Origin: Nucisporomicrobium flavum
Lineage (GTDB): Bacteria; Actinomycetota; Actinomycetes; Mycobacteriales; Micromonosporaceae
DNA length: 64,000 nt
Direction: 5' to 3'
NCBI RefSeq assembly: GCF_016464385.1
Contig: NZ_JADMLH010000007.1
Location: 343,472-407,471 of the forward strand
Position numbers and translations under genes: made by a program. Below are positions 1 to 8,574 of this stretch, one piece after another. The notes beneath the pieces are model-generated. The model worked only from the letters and a program-made list of their open reading frames with translations, did not search any database and was not told the DNA's origin. Every line of letters starts with the position of its first letter. The stretch's first letter is position 1.

Positions 1-1078
1 CCGCGTCCTTCTCGATGTGGCGACGGTACTCGTCCAGCGTGGTCGCGCCGATCACGCGCAGCCGGCCGCGGGCGAGCGCGGGCTTGAGCATGTTGCTCGC
101 GTCCATGCCGCCGCCGTCGCCGCCCCCGCCGGCACCGACCAGCGTGTGGATCTCGTCGAGGAACACGATCAGGCCGTCGCCGCTCTGCTGGATCTCGTCG
201 ATGACCTTGCGCAGCCGCTCCTCGAAGTCGCCGCGGTAGCGGGTGCCCGCAACCAGGCCGGCCAGGTCGAGCTGGATCACGCGCTTGCCGGCGAGGGTCT
301 GCGGGACGTCACCGTCCACGATGCGCTGGGCCAGGCCCTCGACGACGGCGGTCTTGCCGACGCCGGCCTCGCCGATCAGCACCGGGTTGTTCTTGGTACG
401 CCGCGACAGCACCTCGACGGCCTGCTCGATCTCGGTGGCGCGCCCGATCACCGGGTCGATCTCGCCACGCCGGGCCAGGTCGGTGAGGTCCACACCGTAC
501 TGCTCGAGGGTCGGGGTGTTCGTGGCGCCACCGCCGCCCCCGGCAGCCGAGGGCTCGGGCTGCTGCAGGGTGCCGGGGTCGACCCGGCCGGCGAGCAGGC
601 GCCCCGCGGTGGTGTCGGGGTTGAGGCCCAGCGCCATGAGGATGTGCTCCGGGCCCACGTACGACGCGCCGACCGCGCGGGAGAGCTGCAGGCTGTCCAG
701 CAGCGCGCGCTTGGCCGCCGGGGTCAGGGCGATGTGCTCGGGCAGCTCGGCGCCGGGCGTGCGGGTGGCTGCGCCCAGCTCGGCGAGCAGCGCGTCGGGG
801 TCCGCGCCGGCGCGGCGGACCAGCGACTTCTGCGGTTCCTGCTGCAGGGCGCCCCAGAGCAGGTGGTCGGTGTCGAGGTCGGCGGGGCCCACCCCGGCGG
901 GGGCCACCTCGGCGGCCCGGCGCGCCGCGTCCGAGAGGACCTCGCGCGCGTCCGCGCTCATGTACTTCGTGATGTCGATCCGCTGCGCGGCCCGCCGGGG
1001 ACCTGCCGCGCCGAAGAAACGGGCGATCAGGTCGTCCCAGTCACCGGGGCCGGTCGGCCCCAGGGGTCCGATACTCAT
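1..1078 (-). CDS. ClpC-like Clp protease ATP-binding subunit (3' part outside window)
   Basis: Only the first ~359 residues are in the window; the gene runs off the left edge. Two Clp_N-type repeats lie at about residues 38-100 and 114-165. They are followed by a Gly-rich linker and the first AAA+ module, with Walker A GEAGVGKT near residue 236, a pore-loop-type YRGDFEERL segment, and Walker B VFLDEIH near residue 305. The family unfolds proteins in the cytoplasm for ClpP or for refolding. The ATG at 1078 is preceded by GAAAGAAG at a good distance. Clp_N plus AAA+ fits ClpA/ClpC/ClpB alike. The absence of the second AAA+ module and any middle coiled coil from the window prevents a firm choice. 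Confidence 0.9.
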   Translation of the reverse strand, partial: MSIGPLGPTGPGDWDDLIARFFGAAGPRRAAQRIDITKYMSADAREVLSDAARRAAEVAPAGVGPADLDTDHLLWGALQQEPQKSLVRRAGADPDALLAELGAATRTPGAELPEHIALTPAAKRALLDSLQLSRAVGASYVGPEHILMALGLNPDTTAGRLLAGRVDPGTLQQPEPSAAGGGGGATNTPTLEQYGVDLTDLARRGEIDPVIGRATEIEQAVEVLSRRTKNNPVLIGEAGVGKTAVVEGLAQRIVDGDVPQTLAGKRVIQLDLAGLVAGTRYRGDFEERLRKVIDEIQQSGDGLIVFLDEIHTLVGAGGGGDGGGMDASNMLKPALARGRLRVIGATTLDEYRRHIEKDA

Positions 1079-1124
1079 TGATCTTCTTTCGTTGCGGGTT
1101 CATCGGGTGTGAGACGCTGCCGGT

Positions 1125-1499
1125 ATGGCCGTACCGCTGCTGGTCGTGGACGCCGCCAACGTCGTCGGCTCCAAGCCGGACGGGTGGTGGCGTGACCGCG
1201 CGGGCGCTGCGGCCCGCCTGCGTGATGCGCTCGTACCGATCAACGCCGATGGCCTGCCGGACCTTCCCGGCCCGGTCGAGGTCGTGCTGGTCGTGGAGGG
1301 TCGCGCTCGTCACACCGGCCCGGTCCCGGGCGTACGCGTCGAGCCCGCGCCCGGCTCCGGCGACGACGAGATCGTGGCGGTGGTGACCCGCGAGGGCGCC
1401 GGGCGGCGGGTCGTCGTGGTGACCGCCGACCGCGGGTTGCGCGCGCGGGTGACGGCGCTGGGCGCGGAGGTACGCGGCCCCTCCAGCGTCCCGCGCTGA
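1125..1499 (+). CDS. Small NYN/PIN-like domain protein
   Basis: A 124-residue protein opening with LLVVDAANVVG, in which an Asp and Asn follow a hydrophobic strand as in NYN/PIN-fold nucleases. A second acidic cluster, SGDDEIVAVV, lies near residue 78, and a third strand, VVVVTADRGLRARV, ends in Asp and Arg near residue 100. This order (D-N, then DDE, then TADRGL) is the usual acidic triad of a metal-dependent RNase fold. No substrate is evident. It is divergent from the Clp gene and may start its own transcript. Actinobacterial homologues are often annotated as hypothetical proteins, so RNase activity is inference. Confidence 0.72.
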   Translation: MAVPLLVVDAANVVGSKPDGWWRDRAGAAARLRDALVPINADGLPDLPGPVEVVLVVEGRARHTGPVPGVRVEPAPGSGDDEIVAVVTREGAGRRVVVVTADRGLRARVTALGAEVRGPSSVPR

Positions 1500-1584
1500 A
1501 TCGGGCACTCGGGCACGACCGTCTCATCGGGGACGACTATCCTGGGCGGCGTACAGGGTGCCGATGAGCCGGGAGGCTGCACGA

Positions 1585-1845
1585 GTGGCCAGCGTCGCCG
1601 AGGTCAGAGCGGCCGTGGACGCCGCGCTCCAACAGGTCACCGAGGGCCAGGCGGCCATCCAGGCGGCCCGCGAGAAGCTCGGCGAGGCGCAGCAGAGCCT
1701 GGCCGCCGCGCTGGACGGCTCGGCCAACGAGGCGGTGGGCGCCGCGCACGCGTCGCTGTCGCAGGCCGACCAGCAGCTCGAGGAGTGCCTCGGCGCGACC
1801 CTGCTGGCGGTCGAGCAGGCACAGACCTACACCGCGACGCTCTGA
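1585..1845 (+). CDS. Small helical protein, first gene of the FtsK-like cassette
   Basis: An 86-residue, Ala/Gln/Glu-rich protein predicted to be almost entirely helical with heptad-like spacing. I chose the GTG at 1585 because GGGAG sits 8-10 bases upstream; a GTG at 1558 in the same frame lacks such a site. There is no WxG motif, but the size and helix-turn-helix hairpin character recall WXG100-like or coiled-coil partner proteins. It lies 4 bases before the next gene, so it is probably translationally linked to the FtsK-like ATPase cassette. Function unknown. Confidence 0.75.
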   Translation: MASVAEVRAAVDAALQQVTEGQAAIQAAREKLGEAQQSLAAALDGSANEAVGAAHASLSQADQQLEECLGATLLAVEQAQTYTATL

Positions 1846-1849
1846 CGCG

Positions 1850-2728
1850 ATGTCGCTGCTGCAGGAACTCGGCGCCCAGCTCCGCGCCACCTCCGAGGAG
1901 CTGCCCACCGGCCTCGTGACGGTGGCGATGGAACGGCTGCGCAGCGCCACCGAGCTGCTCAACTGGGTGCGGCAGACCTCGGTCGACCCGATGGGCGTAC
2001 CGCAGCTCGGCAACGCGACCGAGCACGCCGAGCACGCCGCGGCCGCCCTGCGCCTGGCCCAGGACGCGATCGAGGCGTACCTCGCGGCGCTGGGGCTGGC
2101 CGGGCAGACCGGCGCTCCCCCGGACACCGACTACAAGGCCGGGCTGCAGCCCAAGGAGCAGCAGGCCGGGCGCGACGACCAGCGGCCGCCCGCACCGGAG
2201 AAGCTCGGCCCGTGGTGGCAGGAGCGGGTCGCCGAGCTCACCGGCGAAGCGCCGCCCCCGCCCAAGGAGGGCGCCGCTCCCTCAGGGCCCACCGACACCG
2301 CCGAGCTGCTGCGCCGGGTCGCCGCCGGGGTCCGCTCCGGCGACCGTGCCCGGCTCGGGCGCGACCTGCACGGGGTCAACGCCGCCACCGGCCTCGGCCT
2401 GTCCGCGGCCAGCTCGCCGGTGCTGCGCAAGCTCGCGGGCGACCTGCTCGGGCACGAACCGCGCCCCGAGGACCTCCCCCGGCTGCAGAACGCGGCAGGC
2501 GGCCGGGTGCGCTCGCTGCTGCCCGGCACCCCACCGGCCCTGCTGGACACGATGCTGGCCCGCATCTGCCGCGCGCCGGCCAAGGAGGAGCAGCCCGCGC
2601 ACCCCGCCGACTCGGCGGTCACCGCGGGCGTCCTGACCGGTGTGCTGCTCGCCCGGCTCGGCCGCGACCCGGCCACGCTGGACCCGTCGGCGCCGGAACC
2701 CGTACGGCCGAGTGGCGCCGATGCCTGA
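1850..2728 (+). CDS. Uncharacterised helical protein of the FtsK-like cassette
   Basis: A 292-residue protein I do not recognise. The N-terminal ~85 residues form helices rich in Ala, Leu and Glu. A Pro/Gln-rich linker follows (about 90-150), then a second Ala/Leu/Arg-rich helical region. No signal peptide, membrane segment or catalytic motif is visible. Its 3' end overlaps the start of the FtsK-like gene by 8 bases, and it begins 4 bases after the preceding small helical gene, so co-expression and a shared complex are likely. The role is unknown. Confidence 0.75.
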   Translation: MSLLQELGAQLRATSEELPTGLVTVAMERLRSATELLNWVRQTSVDPMGVPQLGNATEHAEHAAAALRLAQDAIEAYLAALGLAGQTGAPPDTDYKAGLQPKEQQAGRDDQRPPAPEKLGPWWQERVAELTGEAPPPPKEGAAPSGPTDTAELLRRVAAGVRSGDRARLGRDLHGVNAATGLGLSAASSPVLRKLAGDLLGHEPRPEDLPRLQNAAGGRVRSLLPGTPPALLDTMLARICRAPAKEEQPAHPADSAVTAGVLTGVLLARLGRDPATLDPSAPEPVRPSGADA

Positions 2729-5366
2729 GTCGACCGCCCAGCAGGTCGTCGAGGTCCGCGCCGCGCTGTCGCACGCGCTGGGCGCCGCCACCGACGCGCT
2801 CGAGGCCGCGCAGGCCGAGCACGAGGCGGCCCTGACCCGGCGGGCCCGGATCGTCGCGGCCGCCCGGGAACGGCGCCGCCGGCTCGCCCACGAACGTGAC
2901 AAGCGCCTGCGGCAGATCGACGAGCAGCACGAACGCGACCTGGCGGAGCTGGCCGGGGCGGCCGCCGAGACCGCCCGCCTCGCCGCTCCGGGCGCCGCCG
3001 GAGCCCCGTGGTCGCGATGGCGGGCCACCCCGGCGGACTCCTCCGCGCCCGCGCCCGACCTGCGCGTCGGCGAGCTGCTGCTGCCGTACGACGGTGAGGT
3101 GCCCGCGCTGGTGCCGCTGCTCGACCGGGGACACGTGGTGGTCCGCGGCGACGACGCGACCGGCGACGACGTGGTGGCCGGGCTGCTGCTGCGCGCCATC
3201 GGCAGCGTCGAGCCGGGCCGGATCACGCTGACCGGGTACGACCCCGAGCAGCTGGGCGGCGGGCTGGCCGGTTTCGCCCCGCTCGCGCCCGCCGGGGTGC
3301 TGCAGTTCGTCGGGCCCGGCGGCCTCGGCGCGCTGCTCGACGAGCTCGTGGACCACGTCCGGCGGATCAACGAGACCGTGCTGGCCGGCGAGCACTCCTC
3401 GCTGCGGGAGCTGGCCGCCGCCACCGGGCGCCGGCCGGAGCCGTGGCGGGTGGCGATCCTGCTCGGCGCCGGGCGCCCGGACGAGCTGTCGCGGCACGAG
3501 CGCAGCCAGCTCGACCGGTTGCTGCGCACCGGCGCCGCGTGCGGGGTGCACCTGATCGTGCGGGACCTGCCGGTGAACGGCGCCACGGGCGTGGAGGTCG
3601 TCGAAGCGGTTCCGGGTGACGACGCCCGATTGAGCGGGTGCGGTGCCCTGCCCGTACGCCTGGATCCGGGTCCGCCGCCCGCGGTCGTGACGCGCACGTG
3701 CCGGCAGATCGCCGACGCCGTGGCCGCGGGCCCGGCCCCCGTGGCGCTCGACAGCCTGCTGCCCGAGCACGAGTGGCAGCAGAGCTCCGCCCGTGCGCTG
3801 ACCGCCCCGCTCGGCGACAGCCCGCAGGGCGCCCCGGTGCACGTGACGCTGTCCGACTATCCCCCGCACGCGCTGATCGCCGGCCCCTCCGGCACCGGCA
3901 AGACGAACCTGATCTACGCCTGGATGGGCGCGCTCGCCGCCCGCTACTCCCCCGCCGAGCTGGCGTTCTACCTGCTCGACTTCAAGGAGGGCGTGTCGTT
4001 CGCCCGGTTCGCGCCGGGCCGCCGCGACCCCAGCTGGCTGCCGCACGTGCGCCTGGTCGGCCTGAACGTCAACACCGACCGGGAGTTCGGCCTGGCGCTG
4101 CTGCGCTTCCTCGGCGCCGAGCTGCGCAGCCGGGCCGACGCGGCGAAGCGGCACGAGGTGACGAATCTGGCCGAGCTGCGCGCCGAGGACCCGGAGGGCA
4201 GCTGGCCCCGGATCGTGGCGGTGGTCGACGAGTTCCAGGTGCTGCTCGCCGGGCGCGACGCGGTCGCCGCGGAGGCCGTCGACCTGCTGGAGGACCTGGC
4301 CCGCCGGGGCCGCTCGCAGGGCATCCACCTGGTGCTGGCCAGCCAGGACGTGTCCGGCATCGAGGCGCTGTGGGGACGCCCGGCGCTGGTGGCCCAGTTC
4401 TCGCTGCGCATCGCCCTGCCCCGGGCGCGCCGGGTGCTGGCCGAGACGAACACGGCCGCCGACGTGCTGCCCCGTTACCACGCCGTGGTCAACGCCGACT
4501 CCGGCGCGCTCGAGGCCAACCGGGTCGTGCGCGTGCCCGACGCCGGCAACCGGGAGCGGTGGAGCGCCCTGCAGCACCGGCTGTGGCGGCGCCGCCCGCC
4601 GGAGCTCCCGCCGCCGCGGCTCTTCGACGGTGACGCGATCCCGCGCCTCGACGACAGCCCGGACTTCCGTGACATCGGCGCCGCCGGCCCGGTGTCCGCG
4701 CCGGTGGTGCTGCTCGGCGAGACGATCGACGTGGCGGCCCGGTCGGCGCGCACGGTGCTGCGCCGGGCGCCGGGCCGCAACCTCGCGATCATGGGTACGC
4801 GCGTGGACGAGGCGTGCGCGGTGCTGCACACGGTGGCCCGCTCGCTGGCCGCGCAGTTCGAGCCGGGCGCGGCCCAGTTCGCCGTGGCCTGCCTCGACAC
4901 CGACGCGAGCACCGCGGTCGAGGCGCTCAAGGGCGTGCTGCCCCCCGAGACCGGTTACTACGACGCCGACACGGTGGAGTTCCTGTTCGAGGACGCCGCC
5001 ATCCGCGCGACCGAGGGCACCGCGGCGGACCGCCCGCTCTTCCTCCTGCTGTACGCGGTCGACGCCGCGCCCGGGCGCAACCCCGAGCTCCTGCGCCGGA
5101 TCCTGCGGCAGGGTCCCGAGCGGCGGGTGCACGTCATCGGCTGGTGGCGCGGCGCGGCGCTGTTGCGCGACACGCTCGGCGGCCCCAGCTCGCGCACGGA
5201 CGTGATCGGCGCTTGGGTCGCCCTGGACGTGCACGGCAGCGAGCTGTCGCCGTACTACCCGGGCCACGGATCGCCGGTCTGGTATCCGAGGCCGTGGCGG
5301 GCCCTGCACTTCGACCGCTCGGTGCACCGCGGCGCCGAGGTCATCATCCCCTATGGACCCTCATGA
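2721..5366 (+). CDS. FtsK/SpoIIIE-type P-loop ATPase without membrane segments
   Basis: An 881-residue protein. Residues ~1-95 form a charged coiled coil where classical FtsK has membrane helices. A middle ATPase carries Walker A GPSGTGKTN near residues 387-395, Walker B VAVVDEFQVLLAG near 498-510, and a following LARRGRSQGIHLVLASQ segment typical of FtsK/HerA ATPases. The regions before (about 110-340) and after (about 640-881) look like eroded ATPase folds without a P-loop, giving a three-module plan that recalls EccC of type VII secretion. There is no C-terminal gamma (KOPS-reading) domain. The ATG at 2721 overlaps the previous gene and the TGA overlaps the next gene (ATGA). It may pump DNA or protein; the substrate is unknown. 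Confidence 0.88.
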   Translation: MPESTAQQVVEVRAALSHALGAATDALEAAQAEHEAALTRRARIVAAARERRRRLAHERDKRLRQIDEQHERDLAELAGAAAETARLAAPGAAGAPWSRWRATPADSSAPAPDLRVGELLLPYDGEVPALVPLLDRGHVVVRGDDATGDDVVAGLLLRAIGSVEPGRITLTGYDPEQLGGGLAGFAPLAPAGVLQFVGPGGLGALLDELVDHVRRINETVLAGEHSSLRELAAATGRRPEPWRVAILLGAGRPDELSRHERSQLDRLLRTGAACGVHLIVRDLPVNGATGVEVVEAVPGDDARLSGCGALPVRLDPGPPPAVVTRTCRQIADAVAAGPAPVALDSLLPEHEWQQSSARALTAPLGDSPQGAPVHVTLSDYPPHALIAGPSGTGKTNLIYAWMGALAARYSPAELAFYLLDFKEGVSFARFAPGRRDPSWLPHVRLVGLNVNTDREFGLALLRFLGAELRSRADAAKRHEVTNLAELRAEDPEGSWPRIVAVVDEFQVLLAGRDAVAAEAVDLLEDLARRGRSQGIHLVLASQDVSGIEALWGRPALVAQFSLRIALPRARRVLAETNTAADVLPRYHAVVNADSGALEANRVVRVPDAGNRERWSALQHRLWRRRPPELPPPRLFDGDAIPRLDDSPDFRDIGAAGPVSAPVVLLGETIDVAARSARTVLRRAPGRNLAIMGTRVDEACAVLHTVARSLAAQFEPGAAQFAVACLDTDASTAVEALKGVLPPETGYYDADTVEFLFEDAAIRATEGTAADRPLFLLLYAVDAAPGRNPELLRRILRQGPERRVHVIGWWRGAALLRDTLGGPSSRTDVIGAWVALDVHGSELSPYYPGHGSPVWYPRPWRALHFDRSVHRGAEVIIPYGPS

Positions 5367-6133
5367 CGATCTCCGACGCCGACGGCACGCTGGAACGCCG
5401 TACCCCCGACTACCGCAGCGTGCTGCGTAAGCTGACCAACCTGGACGACGAGGCGGCCGCACACCGCGCCGAGGCGCACACCTGGCACGACACCCGCGCC
5501 CGTGAGGCCGACGAGGCGGTCCACGCGGCCGACCAGCGCATCCGCGAGGCGCAGGCGGCGGTCCGCGCCGCGCAACGGCACCGCGACGAGGTCGACGCGC
5601 AGGTCGCCGGGCTGTGGGCGGAGTTCGCGCACAAGGTGGGCCGGATCGCCGACCGGTTCGGCCAGGCACCCCAGCCGACGGTTCCCCGCCAGCGGGACCG
5701 GGACGCGGACGACTATCTGCAGGAGGCGGCGACGACCGCCGCATGGACGCCGCCGACCAAGCCGCTGAAGGGCGCCACCCTGCTGTACGCGGGCCTCGGC
5801 GCGCTCGGCGGGGCGCTGGGCCTCGCCGCGTGGTCGCTGCTGCGCTGGGCGGGCCGGGAGGGCGGCGGTGACCTGGCGGTGGGGCTGCCTGTGGTGGCGC
5901 TGGTCGTCGCCCTGCTCGGCCCCATCCTCGCGGTGATCACGGCCAAGCGGGTGGCGGACCGCAGCGGCAACCCCCTCGACGCCTCCGCGGTCGCCACCGT
6001 GCTCATCGCCGCGCTGATCACGGCCGGCCTGATCCTGGCCGCCGTCCGCGGCAACTCCCCCGGCGGCCGAGCCGGGACCAGCACCGCTGGGCCGTCCGCG
6101 GCCGCCGTCCGCGGCGACACGCCCGGCGGCTGA
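5363..6133 (+). CDS. Coiled-coil membrane protein of the FtsK-like cassette
   Basis: A 256-residue protein. Residues ~15-95 form an Ala/Glu/Arg-rich coiled coil. Three hydrophobic segments follow at about 133-155, 163-185 and 205-225, then a short Gly/Pro/Ser-rich tail. The start ATG overlaps the FtsK-like stop codon in an ATGA junction, so translation is coupled. It is the only membrane protein in the cassette and could anchor the soluble ATPase, whose own N-terminus is a similar coiled coil; that is inference. No family recognised. Confidence 0.8.
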   Translation: MTISDADGTLERRTPDYRSVLRKLTNLDDEAAAHRAEAHTWHDTRAREADEAVHAADQRIREAQAAVRAAQRHRDEVDAQVAGLWAEFAHKVGRIADRFGQAPQPTVPRQRDRDADDYLQEAATTAAWTPPTKPLKGATLLYAGLGALGGALGLAAWSLLRWAGREGGGDLAVGLPVVALVVALLGPILAVITAKRVADRSGNPLDASAVATVLIAALITAGLILAAVRGNSPGGRAGTSTAGPSAAAVRGDTPGG

Positions 6134-6143
6134 GCCGGGCGGC

Positions 6144-7391
6144 TCAGGCGGGGACCAGCACCGCCTCGCGCAGCAGGCGGCGGGCCAGCACCAGGCGGTC
6201 GGCGTCGTCGTCGAGGCCGGGCAGGTCGCCGACCCGGTGCCCGCCGCCGTCGAGGGCGGTGCGCACGGCCTGCTCACAGTACGCGGGGAACCGCAGCGTG
6301 CGCCCCAGGAGCTGCAGCACCACGTGCTCGGGGCCGTCCGCGCGCAGGGTCCAGCGCAGCTCGTGGCGTACGGTCACCCGGTCGTCGGCGGTCAGCCGCT
6401 CGGCGAAGGTGAGCTGGGCCAGCGGGCGTACCGGCTCGGGGCGCTGCGCCGGCCAGGCCCGGGCCCGCAGCCGCTCGGCCACCTCGGCCGGGTCGGCGGT
6501 GAGCAGCCAGTCGCGCAGCGCGGAAACCGTCCGGGTCAGTTCGTCGGCCACCTGGTCCGGGTCCGCCACGTCCATGCCGTACGGCAGGGTCGCGCGCAGA
6601 CGCTGGTCCTGGGCGGCGAGGTGGAGCAGCTCCTCGACGAGGGCGTACCGGGTCAGCGCCCGTACGCCGAAGGTCAGGTGCAGCGACCGCTCCCCTTGCG
6701 CCTCGGCCGAGTGCAGCCAGCCGCGCGGCAGGTAGAGGGCGTCGCCCGGGCTGAGGACCACGTCCAGCGTGGCCGGCCCGTCGGCGACGGCGCCCACCTC
6801 GTCGGCCCGGCCGCCCCAGGTCTGGCGCTCGAGCGGCTCGGGCAGCACCGGCTCGTGCACCCGCCAGCGCTTGGTGCCGTCGACCTGCAGCACGAACACG
6901 TCATGGGTGTCGTAGTGGGTCGCGAAGCCCTTGTTGCCCGCCGGGGTCAGATATGCGTTGACCTGCAGCGGCTGGCGCAGCTCCGCGCCGAGGCGGCGGG
7001 CGTACTCGATCAGCGGCGGCCAGATGCGGTGCAGGCCCTGGAGCACGAGCGTGGCGCCGTCGGCGTACAGGCGCATGACCTTGTCGTCGACGACCTGGTC
7101 GCCGATCTCCGCGCCGGCGCCGCCGGAGCCGGTGAAGGCCGAGGCGGGCAGCACGGTGCCCTGGTTGGCGACGCGCAGGAACGGCGTGCGCAGGCCGCGC
7201 TCGCTGAGCAGCTCGTCGACCGCGTCCGGTGAGAGCAGGTCCAGGAAGCCGTCCGGGCCGGCGAGTTCGTCGGCCCGGGTGAGCAGCGGCTGCCGTCCCC
7301 AGTACGCCTCGGCGAACTTCGCCGGGTCGACGGCGATGGCCCGGGACAGAGCCGGGCGGCGGTCGCCGCCGCCCGGCGTGGGGCGCGTCAT
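6144..7391 (-). CDS. JmjC/cupin-fold 2-oxoglutarate Fe(II) oxygenase (ribosomal-oxygenase-like)
   Basis: A 415-residue protein with the N-terminal double-stranded beta-helix of the ROX/YcfD class. Its iron facial triad is H159, D161 (motif THYDTHDVF) and a distal H227 (LPRGWLHSAE). K174 in KRWRV is a plausible 2-oxoglutarate ligand. The C-terminal ~150 residues are helical with a winged-helix-like acidic end, as in YcfD, which hydroxylates an Arg of ribosomal protein L16. The start lies 11 bases downstream of the stop of the repeat-peptide gene, with GAGG spanning that stop, so the two form one operon. The neighbour, rather than a ribosomal protein, may be the substrate (inference). Confidence 0.85.
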   Translation of the reverse strand: MTRPTPGGGDRRPALSRAIAVDPAKFAEAYWGRQPLLTRADELAGPDGFLDLLSPDAVDELLSERGLRTPFLRVANQGTVLPASAFTGSGGAGAEIGDQVVDDKVMRLYADGATLVLQGLHRIWPPLIEYARRLGAELRQPLQVNAYLTPAGNKGFATHYDTHDVFVLQVDGTKRWRVHEPVLPEPLERQTWGGRADEVGAVADGPATLDVVLSPGDALYLPRGWLHSAEAQGERSLHLTFGVRALTRYALVEELLHLAAQDQRLRATLPYGMDVADPDQVADELTRTVSALRDWLLTADPAEVAERLRARAWPAQRPEPVRPLAQLTFAERLTADDRVTVRHELRWTLRADGPEHVVLQLLGRTLRFPAYCEQAVRTALDGGGHRVGDLPGLDDDADRLVLARRLLREAVLVPA

Positions 7392-7402
7392 CGCAGCGAG
7401 CC

Positions 7403-7726
7403 TCAGGAGGCGCTGCCGTCGGCACCACCGTCGTGGCCACCCGGGTTCGCGCCGCCGTCCGCGGGGCCCTCACCCGAGGCGCCGCCGTCGGCACCACCGT
7501 CGTGGCCGTTCGGGTCCGCGCCGCCGTCGGCCAGGCCCTCGCCCGAGGCGCTGCCGTCGGCACCGCCGTCGTGGCCGCCCGGGTTCGCGCCGCCGTCCGC
7601 GGGACCCTCCCCGCCGGCACCGCCGTCCGCGCCACCGTCGTGGCCGCCCGGGTTGGCGCCGCCGTCGGCCACGCCCTCGCCGGTAACGCCGCTGCCGCCG
7701 GTGATGTCGTCGTCGCTGAGTCGCAT
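7403..7726 (-). CDS. Gly/Asp-rich peptide of four 23-residue repeats
   Basis: A 107-residue protein: a 15-residue acidic leader (starting MRLSDDDITGG) followed by four near-identical 23-residue units, each with the pattern GEGxADGGAxPxGHDGGADGxAx. Each unit has one His, several Asp and one Pro; the Asn before Pro is Asp in unit 3. There is no Cys, no Lys, and only one Arg, which is in the leader. The ATG has AGGGG upstream. The short charged leader plus a repetitive core, transcribed directly ahead of an oxygenase, looks like a modification substrate or RiPP-like precursor. Alternatives are a metal-binding or low-complexity structural peptide. No known family assigned. Confidence 0.72.
   Translation of the reverse strand: MRLSDDDITGGSGVTGEGVADGGANPGGHDGGADGGAGGEGPADGGANPGGHDGGADGSASGEGLADGGADPNGHDGGADGGASGEGPADGGANPGGHDGGADGSAS
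7406..7681 (-). repeat. Four tandem 69-bp coding repeats
   Basis: Exactly four 69-base units (7681-7613, 7612-7544, 7543-7475, 7474-7406) fill the gene between its 45-base leader and the stop codon. They differ at only a few positions per unit and keep frame, so copy number can change without frameshift. Confidence 0.9.
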
Positions 7727-7760
7727 GCTGGTTCCCCTTCGTCGGTGGAAGGTTCCCCCG

Positions 7761-7786
7761 GTACCCGGTTTCGATCACCCCTAATC
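7761..7786 (-). promoter_or_regulatory. Candidate sigma-B/F-type promoter of the repeat-peptide operon
   Basis: Reading the minus strand, GATT is followed by 16 bases and then GGGTAC. This fits the Streptomyces sigma-B consensus GNNT-N14-16-GGGTAY, about 35 bases before the ATG at 7726. The match is short and the region is GC-rich, so chance is possible. Confidence 0.3.
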
Positions 7787-7802
7787 TGGCAACCCTGGCG
7801 GT

Positions 7803-8564
7803 GTGCTGGTGATGGGCACCTCAGGGTGGCAGTACAAGGACTGGCGACCGCCGAAGGGTGGCGACAGCTCCCGGCCGTACCTGTATCCGGAGGGGTTGCC
7901 GCAGCGGCTCTGGCTGGAGCATTTCGCCGGGGCGTTCGCCACCGTGGAGATCAACAACGCCTTCTACCGGCTGCCGGAACGCGACACGTTCGCCCAGTGG
8001 CGCGCCCGCACCCCGGACGACTTCTGCTTCGCGGTGAAGATGAGCCGCTACCTGACCCACATCAAGCGGCTGAAGGAGCCCGAGGAGCCGGTGGCCCGTT
8101 TCCTGGGCCGCGCCGAGGCCCTGGGCGACAAGCTGGGCCCGGTGCTGATCCAGCTGCCGCCGACGCTGCAGGCCGACGCCGCGGCGCTCGACCGGACGCT
8201 GTCGCTGTTCCCGCGTACGGTCAAGGTGGCGGTCGAGCCGCGGCATGACAGCTGGTGGACCGATGAGATCCGCGACGTGCTCGAACGGCACAACGCGGCG
8301 CTGTCCTGGGCGGACCGCAAGGGGCGGCCGGTGACCCCGCTGTGGCTCACCGCCGACTTCGGCTACCTGCGGATGCACGAGGGACGGGCGAACCCCTGGC
8401 CGCACTACGGGCGTTCGGCTCTGGCCACGTGGCTGGACCGGCTGCCGGACCTGCCCACGTACGTGTATTTCAACAACGACCCCGGTGGCGCGGCCATCAC
8501 CGACGCCGTCGCGATGGCCGCGCAGGCCCGCCGCCGTGGTCTCGAGGTGACCCGGACCCCGTAG
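7803..8564 (+). CDS. DUF72 family protein
   Basis: A 253-residue protein starting at GTG with the DUF72 (YecE-like) signature: GTSGWQYKDW at the N-terminus, FATVEINNAFYRLP near residue 45, KMSRYLTHIKRL near 80, LIQLPP near 118, and a C-terminal YVYFNNDPGG. The family has a TIM-barrel-like fold and no settled biochemical role. A second, distant DUF72 gene lies 1.5 kb away on the opposite strand. The GTG at 7803 has further in-frame GTG/ATG codons 6 and 9 bases on, so the exact start is uncertain by a few residues. Confidence 0.88.
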   Translation: MLVMGTSGWQYKDWRPPKGGDSSRPYLYPEGLPQRLWLEHFAGAFATVEINNAFYRLPERDTFAQWRARTPDDFCFAVKMSRYLTHIKRLKEPEEPVARFLGRAEALGDKLGPVLIQLPPTLQADAAALDRTLSLFPRTVKVAVEPRHDSWWTDEIRDVLERHNAALSWADRKGRPVTPLWLTADFGYLRMHEGRANPWPHYGRSALATWLDRLPDLPTYVYFNNDPGGAAITDAVAMAAQARRRGLEVTRTP

Positions 8565-8574
8565 GCTGGCACTG

